Positions 35,930 to 48,479 of a stretch of DNA of 64,000 bases are shown one piece after another. Source of the DNA: Cryptomeria japonica (taxonomy: Eukaryota; Streptophyta; Pinopsida; Cupressales; Cupressaceae). A program made the position numbers and the translations under genes. Each line of letters opens with the position of its first letter. The first letter of the stretch is position 1. The DNA lies in NCBI RefSeq assembly GCF_030272615.1, contig NC_081405.1:311627235-311691234 (forward strand), given 5' to 3'. The notes under the pieces are model-generated. The model worked only from the letters and a program-made list of their open reading frames with translations. It was not told the DNA's origin and did not search any database.

Positions 35930-36064
35930 TGTTGGTGTTGGAAATAAGCTACACCCGGACCGATGATGGACTGGTCCAAGAGGGGCCAGCAGCTCAGTGG
36001 TAGAACATTCCAGCAGCGCATGGAAGGTCCTAGGTTCGAGTCCTAACTGGTCCATGTCTCAACA
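35930..36064 (+). repeat. TRIM 3' LTR (135 bp)
   Basis: It has the same length and ends as the 5' LTR, offset by 199 bp. Confidence 0.9.
35983..36054 (+). ncRNA. tRNA-like sequence in the TRIM 3' LTR
   Basis: This is the second copy of the cloverleaf. Both pol III boxes are kept (box B at 36033-36043), but the D stem (GCTC/GAAC) and T stem (CTAGG/CCTAA) each have one mismatch, so it is more decayed than the 5' copy. Confidence 0.6.
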
Positions 36065-36100
36065 GGATTCATGCAATTTCTAATTTGTCCATCCCTCCAG

Positions 36101-37350
36101 CTGGTCTACGGTTTATGTTGGAAAGAGCCCGAGGGGTTCTTTAATTGTTAGAGATACTTCCCCTTAGAAATTCCTGTTTGGTTTTGTGGATCAATGGTAG
36201 TGGGAACCTTTTCATATAACTAGACCTTTTTTGATATGTGCATTCCAATCTGAACAGTTGAATGGGTTCACTACAAATTGTTATTTCGATCTTGTTTTCT
36301 GTTGGTCAGTGAGGCCCATTTGTAAGAAAGCTACATATTCTACATGCAGGAGCTGAAAGAGCTAAAATATTAAAACTAGAGTGGGAGATGTTGTGGGAAA
36401 GCACTTTTGGCACAGGTCTGATTACTGTGTTTGGTCAAGAGAGTGTCCAAACTATACTGGATTGGGCCTGGACTTGCGTGCATACCTCCTTAGGAATGTT
36501 CTCTGCTCGATTATGTAATATGCACCCATTTTGAATATTAGATAGCCTTGCTTTCTTTCCAGTTCTTAATGAAAGAGTTCAGTTCTGATATTTAAACAGT
36601 TACATATTTGAGATTTGTTTCCAGCATTTACATTGTTATGTCTTACCAAAATTTCAGAGTTTGTTTCTAGCAATTATCGAGTTATTTTAGTTTCAGATGT
36701 CTGTCCATTTCAGTTATTTTTTAGAACATGTTTATTGCATTCAGTTTATTTTCGGCACTTACGTCTTCAAATTTAAGCAGTGATTAGTTTAGAAATTAGA
36801 ATCATAACAGTGGTACTGGAACTGATAACAGTGTCTTAGCTTCTCTGTTTAGTTTGATATCTCTGTTCCATCTAAATGTCAGATTCTGTGAGATTTAGAA
36901 AAGTTACAAGATGTATTAAGTTGCACTCCTAACATTTGGTGCCCCTGTATTGTGTTGTTCATGTTTTTCTAATGGTCTTAATTGTATTCTTTTGGGTGAT
37001 CAAACTTGTCACTCTTTGGTCCTGGTTTTGTCAAGTGTTTACAATATATGGCTAGATAACTAGATTATATCCTTCCAATGATATTTTATTGTTTGCTTCA
37101 AACATTAGGTCCTTTTTAGCTATATGCTTTTCTGAGTTTCTAGGATCAATTACAGTGGGATATGTTTCTGAGACTCCAAAGGGTCTCTTGAATTTTAGGA
37201 ATGGCAAGGGGACTGAAACTTTGATCATATACGTAATACAAGAAAATTATATACAAACATATTTTATAGCTTTTCAACTTAATAATAAATTTGTTCAACA
37301 TCATTATATATTAAATGTAGAGTTAATGTTTAGATTAATTTGTAGGGCAT
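36101..37350. other. Stretch without a recognisable gene
   Basis: Moderately AT-rich, with no long ORF on either strand and no repeat pair seen. It could be intron or spacer. Confidence 0.5.
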
Positions 37351-37820
37351 ATACATAATGGTGTGCGAGGAGCAAAGGGAGGATTGCTGCAAGGACTGTA
37401 GGGAGAAGTGAAGGGAGGATCATTGAGAGGAATGATGTAATGCCACTAGAGCCAGAAGATGGGCAGCAGATGCAGAGCAGGAGTTTTCAATGGAAGACAT
37501 CAGGGCAAGAGCTGGACAAATGCTGCAGCATGATGGATGGAGATACAGACATGGTGGAAATTATAACATGGAGCCTTGCAGGAATATTGATTCCCGGCCA
37601 CAAAGGAAGCGGTGGCAATTGGATCACTGAATGGGAGGATTTGCAGGGCATGGATGAACTCAAGGGCGGGGTTATCACTATCATTGCCGTCTTACGGATC
37701 AGGAGAATTGGAACGATTTGGGAAGGAATATGGGTGAAGATTCACGGGATAGACAGTATTTTTGCCATGAAAATGGAGATTCCTTGACCCCCAATCTGAT
37801 AGTAGAATGATGGGAAAAAA
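37350..37820 (+). pseudogene. Coding-like remnant, unknown
   Basis: GC content and codon texture rise. One frame reads ..RSKGRIAARTVGRSEGR.., then near 37450 another frame continues with FSMEDIRARAGQMLQHDGWR, RNIDSRPQRKRW and NWNDLGRNMGEDSRD. A TGA and other stops interrupt it. I do not recognise the protein. It may be an exon with a frameshift or a processed pseudogene. Confidence 0.3.
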
Positions 37821-38405
37821 ATCTAATTTGCCAAATCGGATACGAGAATGAGAATGGTAAATGGGTATGAATTGCCGGTACGGCATAATTTTTTTGGGGG
37901 TTTGCGTATGTTTTCGGTACGTTCTTACAAAAATCAAATATATATATATAGAGAGAGATATATATATATATTTATATATAGCTAAAAAATAGAATTAAGT
38001 TTAGAATGTCATATACCAATACATATGCTAAACAAAACCATTAAAAAATTCAAATTTTGAAACATAACATATTAATTCAAATTCAGTTTTCAATATCAAA
38101 AAGATCAAACTAGAATCTCATGATAGATAAGTTATGAGTTCACTGATCAGCACTGTAGGTCTTAAGAATATCAAAAAGATCAAACTAGAATCACTAAACA
38201 TTTTGGAAACATTTTGGCATCAAAAAACATGAAACCTAGACGCACCCACAAGAGATTCGTTTCAGAAACCGATTCCAGTATGTTTCATACCTAGAATCGC
38301 CTGAAAAATCCCATGATTCAGCTACTTACGAAAAAATTTGGATTTCCCAAAAGGACATCAAAACCATGGTATGGTTGGTGTTGGCGATGGAACTTTGGAA
38401 GATGA

Positions 38406-38801
38406 ATGGAGCATGTTCAGGAGCACATCAAGGAAGACAATCAGAGAGGAGGCAAGAGACCAGATTTGAAGCTGCAGGGAAAGTCGGATAAAAAAGAAGG
38501 AAATCAAGGTGGATTCGGTAAGAATAGAGGTAAATCTGCAATCCTAGGCAAATGCACTTATATGTTTATAGAGGATAGCTTTGTAGGGAAAATTGTTGAA
38601 AGGTTTTGGAAAAGAGGCTTTTTCATTAAATGGGCTAGGGGATGGCTTGCAATGGAGAAAATGAAAAATTGGTGCACTTGCAATTGGGGTCTGAATGTCC
38701 ATGTAGCATCCTTGCCCAATAGTTTTTTTTTGGACTACTCAATTGAGGATATCAAATGGAAGATGATGAATCAATGCCTATATGAAGGACTAGATCCCTA
38801 A
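38406..38801 (+). pseudogene. LINE ORF1-like (DUF4283-type) fragment
   Basis: After a Lys/Gly-rich start, the part from residue 45 reads FVGKIVERFWKRGFFIKWAR, NWGLNVHVASLPNSFF and YSIEDIKWKMMNQCLYEGLD. It resembles the DUF4283 fold of plant LINE ORF1 proteins, where tryptophans and a FFL motif precede an acidic strand. No ORF2 follows, so it is a remnant. Confidence 0.4.
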
Positions 38802-38999
38802 CTTCAATCCAAGTTAATCATATCATCGGAAAACTCTTTGGGGGCTCTATCCAGATATAGAGGTTTGAACTTTTGATTTTGTTTTTTTGATGGTGTTTTT
38901 TGCTGTCAAGTCCAGAGGTTCCTTTTTGAACTCCGAGAGACATAACTTGAGCATCTGAACTCTGTTTTTCAAAAACTTTATATCGTTGGAAATATTGAT

Positions 39000-40037
39000 C
39001 CATGTTATTTCCATTCATATGACTTTTATTTCTAGATTCTGCTTCAAGTATATTTTATTCCCTTTTTTTCTTTTCAGCACTCTAGTGAATATCTTAGATG
39101 TTTCAAGTCCTGGGATCTCTTTCTTTGAGTAGAATGTCTCATCTTTAGCTATTCTTTTTGTTTCCAGTCTTTTGTCTCTTCTGGTCATTGTATCATTTTA
39201 TTTATGCAAACGCATTGAGATAAAGTGCCACCATGCATTGTATACTTGAGATCTTGCACATCTTGTACCTTATTGTACATGCACTACTTATTAAGTGCGA
39301 CGGGGGGGTTGATGTTTGCCTTTTGTTTGCCATCTACCTTTGTCAAGTGAGTGATCCTTCCATGAAATTAGCATCATGATGTATGTCAAGTGAGTGTTCC
39401 TTCCATGACACTATGTACTTTCTCTACACCTTTGATGTTCCTGGTTCTTGGTCATGCAGTTCTTGTTGGTCGTTCTTTTCAGTGTACCTGTCCCTCTCCC
39501 TTTTTCAACATTATGGAGAGGTTTGTCTTGTTGTTCTAATGCTTCTTTGGTTTGAATGATCAATTCTTCAGTATTTGGTGTTTCATGCCATTTGTATCTT
39601 CGAGTTCAGTTGTTTGTCTTTACTTGTCATCTGATTCGAGTAGTGTCATTTGAGGGCACTCATACAGATTACAATCTTCTCTACCTGGTCATATTTTATT
39701 TTAGTGGAGGTTCTTCAGATCAACAGTTAATCTTTGACAGTGTTTGTAGCTATTTCATGTTTCGATTGTATTCTTCTTCTTTTTGTTCCTATCGTTCGGA
39801 ACACTCTTGTTTGGAAGCTTCTTAGTCCTTCACTTGAGCTTTCATCTCTTTTTGGAGAGGATTTTTGTTCCCACGTGGTTTTCTCCTTTTTCTCCACTTT
39901 ACAAAGAATTTATTTTACTTGGGTACCTCATCAGGTCTAGTTGTCGAGACCCATTATTGCTTTCTTGCATATTTTTCATGCTTTTTTAGTCCTTAGTTGG
40001 TTTTTAGCTACTCCCTAAGTTCATCTTAAGGGGGTGT
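39000..40037 (+). other. T-rich remnant leading to a polypurine tract
   Basis: Pyrimidine-rich sequence with no intact ORF, ending CTTAAGGGGGTG at 40026-40037. That end looks like the polypurine tract of a Ty1/copia-type element; the interior is too decayed to assign. Confidence 0.25.
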
Positions 40038-40370
40038 GTTAGAGTTATCTTGTATTAGCTAATAATTATTTATTTAATTATTAGTCTATTATACTCGATT
40101 CTTAAGCTAAACTTAGGAATCTTATAATTCTTCAGGGTTTTCACCTTTAGGGTTTCGAATATCCTTTTATAAGGATTCTCTCTTTGTATTTTTATAACAA
40201 CTGTAATTATTGAATTTCATTCTTGTTGCATAATCAATTTGACTCCTCTTTTTTTGGATCTCTGAATTCTGGCCTCCATAGCTATTTCGCTTCTCTCTTT
40301 CTATGACAGGTTTGCATGCAAGTGATCTTTGGGAGTTGTAGAGTTGATTTTTCCTCAACTCCAATAGTTT
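40038..40370 (+). repeat. Probable LTR (copia type), right end uncertain
   Basis: TGTTAGAGTTATCTTG follows the polypurine tract. A TATA-like TTTTATAAGGATTC lies near 40165, and a TTGAATTTCATT word typical of copia LTR R/U5 regions near 40213. No second copy is in the window, so the right end is a guess. Confidence 0.4.
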
Positions 40371-43300
40371 CAAAGTATGGAATGGTTAGATGTCTCAAGT
40401 CTAAAACTATATATTATCATAGAGAATCATATGCAACCAAACAAAATAAATAAGAAGCTATAAATAATTATCACAATTATTTTCAGTCTACAATCCCAAT
40501 TTATACGTCGTTCCATGATGTTGGTTATGCCATTCTAGGCAGTGTAACGTTTGAGCCAAGGAATGATGCAATTCACATAGATGGAATGAATATGCTTCAA
40601 CATGCATTTTTACCTCAAGTATATGTCCATAATTTTTCATATGACTACTAAAGTGTGAAGCACACACATAAAAAATGGTATCTAGGAAAAATGTTCAAAT
40701 GTGTTGCTTAATAGGTTGAAACAAAGTAATTTTCCAAAGGTTCTTGAATGGATTGCATTAGTTGAAAATGTTAAAGAGTAAAAATACATAAATATCCATC
40801 AAATCTTGGCTTGTCAAATTTAAGTCTACAATGAATTAGAGGTAGTTCATGATACTTAGCATGATGCATCGACTTGCAAAACCAATGAGATCATTAGGAG
40901 TGATAGTGGTCTTGAAGATAATGATAGAGCTAAAACTAAATTGCAGCCAAATGGTATCTATGAATCAAGTGAAATGTTTAATGATGTCAATTTTAATGCA
41001 ATGATGCATTCATTATTAAATGACCAAGAATTGAGCAATATCAATCATATCAATAATGATTATAATCCACCAACCTTGCTCATGTGTCTTAATATTATGG
41101 TTTGAGTTAAGTTACATTCTTCCCTATTGTCCATAGTAGCTTATATAAGGAATATAACAAATCATTTGCAACATGTGAAGGTGTCAATGATTTACATAAA
41201 TATTAATAGCCTTATTAGTGATGACTATGAAAGTGCCGATATTTTTCAATTTTCTCATTCTTACAAAGTTGATTGTGCTAGTTTTGACTCTATTACTCAA
41301 AACATTGTAAATGAGGTACAAATGGAATCATTTACCATATCTAAGGACAATTTTTCAATACACAATTTTTTCATAATGTCTATTCATTAATGATTAACTC
41401 AAATGTAATGTTTGCATGATGTGCACAAAAATAAGTATGATAGTTTCCTCTTTGATATGCAAACTTATGATGAAATGAGACTTGCAATTTTAGCCTTGGA
41501 AATGACTATGACTGTTTTTAGTTTTTAATTTAAAAAAAGAAAAGATCACTATATGATGCGTGGTAGTGACATAGATGATGGGGAGTGTTATAAATAATAT
41601 AATGATGTATTACTCAATCAATGTAGTATATATACCTCACTTGACGATGAAATAAATGACAATATGCATTATTTTATGCCTGATTATGTAAAATAGAATG
41701 ATGGAGGTAACATTGACAATGATATGTTTAGAAAAAAGACCAATAATTTCAAATGAGATAAGATATTTGACACCAGAAGACATAAAATTTTGATTTTTGG
41801 TAGCCCATGGCGACCATAAAAGGTTTAGATTTGGTTTTATAATGAATTATATAGTGGAAGAGTCACCCAATGGAGTAGGCAATTGGTCTACTGCCCAAAG
41901 ATCTAAATTCATACCACGCCCACAAGGGGAATACACCCACAAGAAAGAGCCACTATTGGCACCTTTAATATTTTTGAATTTGAAATGCTATTTTGTCTTT
42001 AGCTTGTAGAAATACCCTTAGAAATAGCTATGTCAAACTTGCCTAATTAGCATAATTTTGGAGAGTGATAATGTGAAATCTATTGATTATCATAAGATAT
42101 CACTTGATGGTCATGATCATGTCACATAAGTGAGTACACTTTCCTAGTTTCACATTAGCAATATGAGATTTCATAATTTTTCTATGCCCTCGACTGGTGA
42201 TTTCTGGGAAGATTTTGATAGTTACACATTGTTGAATATGCCTAGATGTCCATTTTATTGTTAATATATTGCATCCTATTGATTTTCATGAGATTCCCAT
42301 TGGTATTCATAGTCATGTGCCATACATGAATGCACCTTTTTTGCTTCATAGGATCAAGATTTGATTTGATTGGTTTTCAAGGCCCAAAGTTGTTAGGGTT
42401 TGGAGAGTTTTACAAACTTCATTTTGCCATGTCTACCCTAGATCACATCTTTAGTGATAAAAATGTCACACCCTTCTAAATTTTTTTATTAATCATACTC
42501 TCATATCATATGGTAAGTTGTGTGTCTGATTTCATAATCTCGTGATCACATTTGATGAGTTTTATAACATGAATCTAGATGTAACAGAGACTATTTTGGT
42601 CCAAAAAATATGTTAGAAATTAAAATTTAAGGACAGCCCAATTCATCTTTCGATATGTTAGTTTGGTGATGGTTCCAAGATTGATTTGCTTGAAAACAAA
42701 AGTACTATTTAACAAGCCCACTGGAAGACGCACATAAATCATGACATTATAAAGTCAATTAACTTTGACTCTACAAAGGTATTTATGCTTTGATTGGTAA
42801 TGACTTTACATCTTCAATCAAACTTTATTTAGCTATAAAGTTTATGCATTGATCATTTTAATTACTTCTGCAATCCTACGAAGTAAATCCAATCAATCCA
42901 AAATATGTTGCGGGATTGTGGGGAAATGGTGGGGGTACATGAACATTCAAATTCATTAATATAATAACTATTCCAAGTATTGAAGCAAGCAAAGGAATTA
43001 AAAGTACAAAAGTACAAGTAAAATAGTATTTTGTAATGTTTAAAATAATAACCCCACTACTCCCTAGCACAATCGTAGTTACACCATTATTTTCACGAGT
43101 CAACATGGAATAAAGTAAACAAAACCAAAATTAAAAACTTTACCAAAGCTTTGTATTCCCTGCTATCCCACAAAGAAATTAGGGCTTGGTGTATGTTGTG
43201 CCCCGAGTTGGACACACAATATGTGTCCCTTCTCACTAATGCTCATAGCCCACCAAGCCATCATCTTTTTCTTCTTTCATGAGTGATTTCCATGCCACTT

Positions 43301-46150
43301 CCATGTCTCACATAAATTACTTATATAACCTTTTAGGGGCAGTTTTTAAACCATCACACCTTTCTTACCCTTTAATAAATATAATTATAACTCTTATTTT
43401 CATAAACATTCTTTATTAACCTTTCTTTAAACCAAATGAGTATAATATCCTTTAATTTTAATCTCCTTTTCTAATTCTAAGAGGATTATAAGAGGATTAT
43501 TTCATTATTTTATCTTCTATTGGAGAAAAGTCACATAATAGGGGAGTAGTTAGGGTTTTGCATTTTTTGTTGCCTAGCGATGTGGTTCTCTAATTAGCCT
43601 TCTTTAAATCGTAAGGTGCTGCTTGTAATGGGGTGGAGCTCACTAAATGCCATTCCTGTAGAGGAGAGAGTATTGCCAACAATGCTAAGGAAGCAGGATA
43701 GAACATGTGCCTTTCCCCGCTTGATGTCTTTCGTGGTCTTATGGTTGCGCTCATGATATTAGTTGATGATGTTGGTGGGATTGTGCCTACTATTACTTAC
43801 TCTCCTTAGAATGTTGTTACATTGACTTTGTGATACCAGTTTTTCTCTTCATCATTGGTGTTTCTATTGGACTTGTCTATAAGCAATAAGGATGAATTTA
43901 CAGGGACTTGAGGCCGGTGACTGTTGAGCTCACTAATTTACATAGAGTCATCAAAGGTGCTGAGAATTATTTATCCCTTGAAATAGAAATAATTTTTTGA
44001 GTTGTGATGTCTTCTTTGCAGAAATAGTATTATAAACAAATTTTGGAGTGGGCTGTAGTTTCCTTTGATTGCCATTTATCCTATCAAGGCTATTTTGCTC
44101 AATTACTGTCAAAAGAATTCCAATCGTTTGGTAAAACAGGTGTATTTTGCATGGAAATGGTTTTTGCTTCTTTGGCGCTACTTTATGCATTTTTTTTCTC
44201 TTGTTGTCTGATTTCTGAAGCTTAAACTAATGTGCTCAATGGCTTATGTGTATCACCATTCTCATTTGTTCATCAACTATAGGAGAGATAATCATTTGAA
44301 TCTGTTCTGCAGTTGAAACTTTAACCACAAGGGAATCGAAATGGGAAAAGCTGATAGAATCTTGTCTATGGTTTCTTTTTGTGGATGCAGACCAAGTGTT
44401 GCAAGTCAAGGATTATTAGGTTCAAGGTTTTCAATGTGTGTTTCTTTTATTTTATGAAATGCACATATGATGTAGGAGTTCATTCTTGTACAAACATGTA
44501 GATGTGCATTTTACGAAAGTTTCAAATGAGCAAGCAAATGTGATAGAGGGGTTTATGTTTAGCTAACATTTGCATTTGAAGATAGATCTTAGTGTTGCAG
44601 GACGCTATGATCTATCTATCATTTAATGTGATTAAAGTTGGAAGAGTTGTGGAGAGTGATGTGTTTACCTTACGCATGCTACAATATTAAACTTTCTGAT
44701 TTTAGTCCTGCAGTAATAATTGGAGGAGTTCTGGAGAGTGATGTGTTCATTGTTTTTGTTTATTTGTTTCATATCTGGTTGCACTTGTGTTTTTTTTGCC
44801 GAGGAAGGAAATTTTAATATTGAATGGAACTAGGATCTATCTTTCAAGTTATTAAAGTTGGGCATGATTGTTTATAACTGCATTAAAATTGAAAAAGACT
44901 TCAAAGAATTTGGAGACAGTTAAAGAAAAATGGGTGATTGTATTCATTTAAAATGTGTACATGATATAATACTGTTTCATTAAGGGTAATCATTTTTACC
45001 AATAAGGATAAAATGAAAATGGAGGATAATTACTTTCATCCACATGTAAAATGGTTTCATGTAAGTGTCAAAAGGGTAATTTAAGTGTTTATCAAAGAAG
45101 AGAAAAGTATTTAGTTGTGAAATAAAGTACAACAATAAAAATAAATGTTTTCACTTAAGAATGAAATATTTTTAGAAAATAGATAAACAGGAAAAAGAAA
45201 AAACATTAGTGAAATGATGTACAAGATGCAAGTGCGAAAGAAATTTTAAAAATATGTTAGGTAAGATTGAAATAGTTTGATAAGAGCAGTAAAGGGAGAA
45301 GTGTTATGCTACAGTCATAAACTTTCACTCAACTGAAATTGTGTTGAACAGAAGTGCTAAGTGGAGACAAAGTGGAAATTCCGTTCTTGGCATAGGGGAG
45401 GGGTTGAAACATGGAAATTTTTATACATAAATATGAAACGATGCGTATATATATCAGCCAAGGGTATTATTGTTGTTAAATGATATTTTCTTAAAATAAA
45501 AAAAATAAAAATAATTCACGAGAAAGAGTCCTACAAGTGCAGAAAACATGCAGATTGGAGGCAAAGCTAGAAAGGAGAGGGAAAATATTTGTGCAGATCA
45601 AACAAAGAGAAGGGAATAGTGTCAATGTGGATTAAATATGGAATTTTCTTCTTCTTTCAAAATTTTGTATTAGACTAGGTAAAATAGAGAGATATTTCTT
45701 TGTGTAGATTGTAAATCTTTTCTCTGAAGCAAATATCAATAAGATTATAAATTATTTTTTACGGCAATCATGCATTCTGAATGTTTCTGAGTGTAAGTAA
45801 GATTCACTGGTTGAATAACATAATAAAATCCATCGTTCATCGAATCTTTTCTAGTTTATAATTTGACCCCATGACAGAAGAATAAGCACCGATGTGTTCT
45901 AGGAGCTGATGCATTTTCAAAACAATCTTAAATATTGAAACATCTTTTAGTTTTAGGATTAAGCAGCAACACAAAATAACAATAAAAACAATTCCATTGT
46001 AAAGGAAATTTAAAAGGATATTATTATTGTCATTTGGTTCAATAATTATATCCAATTATTGGCTTTACTGGATTTATTAAAATGTAAACTTTATTGCCTA
46101 GCAACCCTACTTTTTACATAATGAAGAAAAACAAGAACAAAATTATATCA
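40371..46150. other. Long stretch without recognisable genes
   Basis: Nearly 5.8 kb of AT-rich sequence. Only short frames occur; 41127-41390 (plus) is the longest with ordinary composition, but it shows no known motif. Some parts (40480-41780) have the codon texture of badly decayed retroelement coding sequence. I can assign nothing. Confidence 0.55.
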
Positions 46151-46155
46151 GCATT

Positions 46156-46312
46156 GGCCTAAACTTTCAAGTCTTGGCAAATGTCTGAAATCTCCAACTC
46201 TTTTTTTTCAGCATCAACCTAAACTTCCTAGTCTAAGCAAATGTCTAAAATCTCCAACTCTTCATCACTATCAACCTAAACTTCATGGTCTAGGTAAATA
46301 AATCTCCAACTC
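46156..46312. repeat. Three degenerate ~60-bp tandem units
   Basis: AACCTAAACTTC..GTCTAGGCAAATGTCTAAAATCTCCAACTC type units recur at about 46156, 46216 and 46273, with increasing shortening. They run directly into the 189-bp duplication. Confidence 0.7.
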
Positions 46313-46682
46313 AGAACAATATCAACCCAAACTCCTCATTTAGGAGAGGGAGGTGAGGGTGGGGATGCACGATGACAATGTGGACTTCTCTTCCTTGGCT
46401 GGTGCAACATTTTTTCTTGGTCTGGTTGTTTTTGGGTCGGCTTTTGTTCCACTCCCCTTTGTCTCTACGTTGTTGTTCTTTCCTCTATAGCTGTCCAACT
46501 CAGAACAAGATCAACCCAAACTCCTCATTTAGGAGAGGGAGGTGAGGGTGGGGATGCACGATGACAATGTGGACTTCTCTTCCTTGGCTGGTGCAACATT
46601 TTTTCTTGGTCTGGTTGTTTTTGGGTCGGCTTTTGTTCCACTCCCCTTTGTCTCTACGTTGTTGTTCTTTCCTCTATAGCTG
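46305..46682. repeat. 189-bp near-perfect tandem duplication
   Basis: Units 46305-46493 and 46494-46682 differ at about one base (AACAATATC against AACAAGATC). The event is very recent compared with the surrounding decay. Confidence 0.92.
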
Positions 46683-47700
46683 GCTTCTGCGGGAGTTGTT
46701 TTTCATGGTGACGACTCAATGGAGGGTCTGTGGTGTGCCAATTCTTTTTTGGTTCATTTTTGGAGCTATCTCGACTTTTGGGTTCGCTGGTTCTGGCCTT
46801 TTCTTTGATTGGTTCATCAGTTGTTCTCCCTATTGAAGTCTTCACACCAGGAGGGTCTTGCCTTGATTCTCTTCGGTGATGTTTGGGGTCTTATTTGTTC
46901 TGTTCCTTTTTGGTTTGTGTCCCCTATTTTGTGCAAAGGGCGTTCTCTGGTTCTATTTGGTTCCCTTTGTCTCTGGGTTGTTTGTGGAGGATGGGGATTG
47001 TTCCTTTATGGTTATATCTTGTAACCCCTTCCTGGCTCATTGGTTTGGGCATTGTTGGTCTTTTCTAATGTTCTTCCTGGGTTTTGGTTCTTGAGCTTCA
47101 TTTTTTGCATGTTTCGGCTTCTCTAGTCTTTTCTATTGAGGTGGTCCTATCTTCTATTGAGGGGGAGATGGATGTGGTTGGATTTGTCCTTTTTCCTTTT
47201 GAGGTGGATATGGATGCTTTTAAAGTTGCTAGTGCTCAGTCTCTTAGTTGTTATTTTTAATGTCATGTGCACTACTGTTGAAGATGGAAAGTAGTAGTGA
47301 GGGGTTGTTGATGTCCTATTTTTCAACTATTGGAGAGAAAAGAACGGTCTGCTATAAGGGTTCCTTTCAAAAACACATTGCTAGTTGTGGGAGCCTTATA
47401 ACACCCATTCTTACTGATTGTGGGAGCCCTATAAAACCCAATCTCAAGGTTGAGGGAGCTTGGAAAATTCCTATGTATTTTCTTCTTTTTAGGGCTAGGC
47501 TGGATGCTGGCAATTTTCAAGGGCCCAGTTGGGCCAGTCTTTGTTTTTGGTTAGGATCAGGTTTTGTAACTTTGATCTATATTTCTACAACGTTCCTTTG
47601 TTAGTTCTGGATCTATCAAAAATCCAAGGGTTTCAGGTCCCTTCAAAACTTGTCGTAGGGTTCTTGTCCTATCAAAACCTATTTATCCTAATTAAAAAAC
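46683..47700 (+). other. T/G-rich remnant, possibly LINE-related tail
   Basis: Strongly T/G-skewed on the plus strand, with hydrophobic short frames that look like composition artefacts. The end (GGTTTCAGGTCCCTTCAAAAC near 47630, then AATTAAAAAAC) echoes the GGTCCCTGTAAAACCTG tail of the insert at 25561-25600. It may be a LINE 3' end. Confidence 0.3.
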
Positions 47701-47989
47701 TGTCCAATTTTAGTTTGTGGATTCAACTATCCATAGACCAACAACTCACCAATTTTGTGGATTCAACAATCTACAAACCAACATACTACTACATGCCCCC
47801 TCTTTTTCTGAAAGGACTAGCAATAAAAAGATGCTTCTCATGCAATGTATCATCCCTGAATGAGAAGCTAGTTTGAAATGACAGATATCCTCTACCCTAC
47901 ATTTTCTCCAACCTCCAACAATACCCCTTAAAATATTAGAGAAGATATACACCTTCATAGTCATCTTGATTATACATTGCAAAATTATA

Positions 47990-48400
47990 ATTTTCTCCCC
48001 TAGTTTTAGTGGAAATTAAAACATTATCAATTTTTACCTTTCCATTAATAAGATCGGTAGCATGTTGAATGCAATTCATTAGAATGTGTCCTTTTTTATT
48101 ACAATAGAAACATTTGAAGGTATTTCATTAGCTGGTAAGAGATCACATTTTCTAAGCTAGAGCTCGGATTCGTTTTGTACCTATTAAAATAAACACAACA
48201 TTGTCAAACTTTCAAGGCATACCATTTAATAAAATGGCTTTGGCATCATCATGATCAACTATACATTTTATTCCAACAATTTTATTAAGAAGCCAACAAA
48301 ATATATTATATGGTGAACAATAATTTCACTCTCTTTCATCTTCAAACCACATAGTTTTAGCTTCATTCCCATTTTAGCACTTCAAGCCTTTAAACCAAAT
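47990..48400 (-). pseudogene. Ty1/copia gag fragment, downstream of the copia RT
   Basis: On the minus strand LKMKESEIIVHHI and, in another frame, HDDAKAILLNGMP are followed by a CCHC knuckle CFYCNKKGHILMNC at about 48115-48070. This is the 3' half of a copia gag. In an intact element gag precedes integrase and RT, but here it lies after RT of the neighbouring element, so it comes from a second copia copy. Confidence 0.65.
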
Positions 48401-48479
48401 AAACAATTAAGGCTTTGTCATATTTGTTTTGAACTTTTTGTCAAATCAATATAATCTAAGAGCTTTCCGATGATAATCA

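Larger units (their letters stand above)
35731..36064 (+). mobile_element. TRIM retrotransposon with tRNA-like LTRs (334 bp)
   Basis: Two 135-bp direct repeats (35731-35865, 35930-36064) start TGTTGGTGTTGG and end TCTCAACA. The primer site TGGTATCAAAGCC (35866-35878, one change from tRNA-iMet type) abuts the first LTR. The internal part is only 64 bp and ends with a purine-rich TTAAGTTGGGG. The flanks GGTTT (35726-35730) and GGATT (36065-36069) match at 4 of 5 bases, a target duplication with one change. There is no coding capacity, so it is mobilised in trans. Each LTR holds a tRNA-like fold with pol III boxes. Confidence 0.9.
35651..36100 (+). pseudogene. Possible exon with presequence-like start, split by a TRIM element
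   Basis: After a pyrimidine-rich acceptor (CTGCCTTTCCAG|GACAGT) an ATG at 35651 opens MLRPKITCNKSIRPLNSARL, basic and rich in S/N, as in mitochondrial presequences. At 35731 the frame is broken by the 334-bp TRIM; its right flank resumes at 36070. No downstream domain is recognisable, so the gene call is weak. Confidence 0.22.

Noticed and set aside
35731-36064. A Cassandra-type TRIM with 5S rRNA
   Set aside because: No 5S box A/C sequence is visible; the pol III boxes are of tRNA type.
46561-47094. Overlapping hydrophobic ORFs as a membrane protein
   Set aside because: Several frames look alike because of T/G skew; the first one starts inside a tandem duplication.
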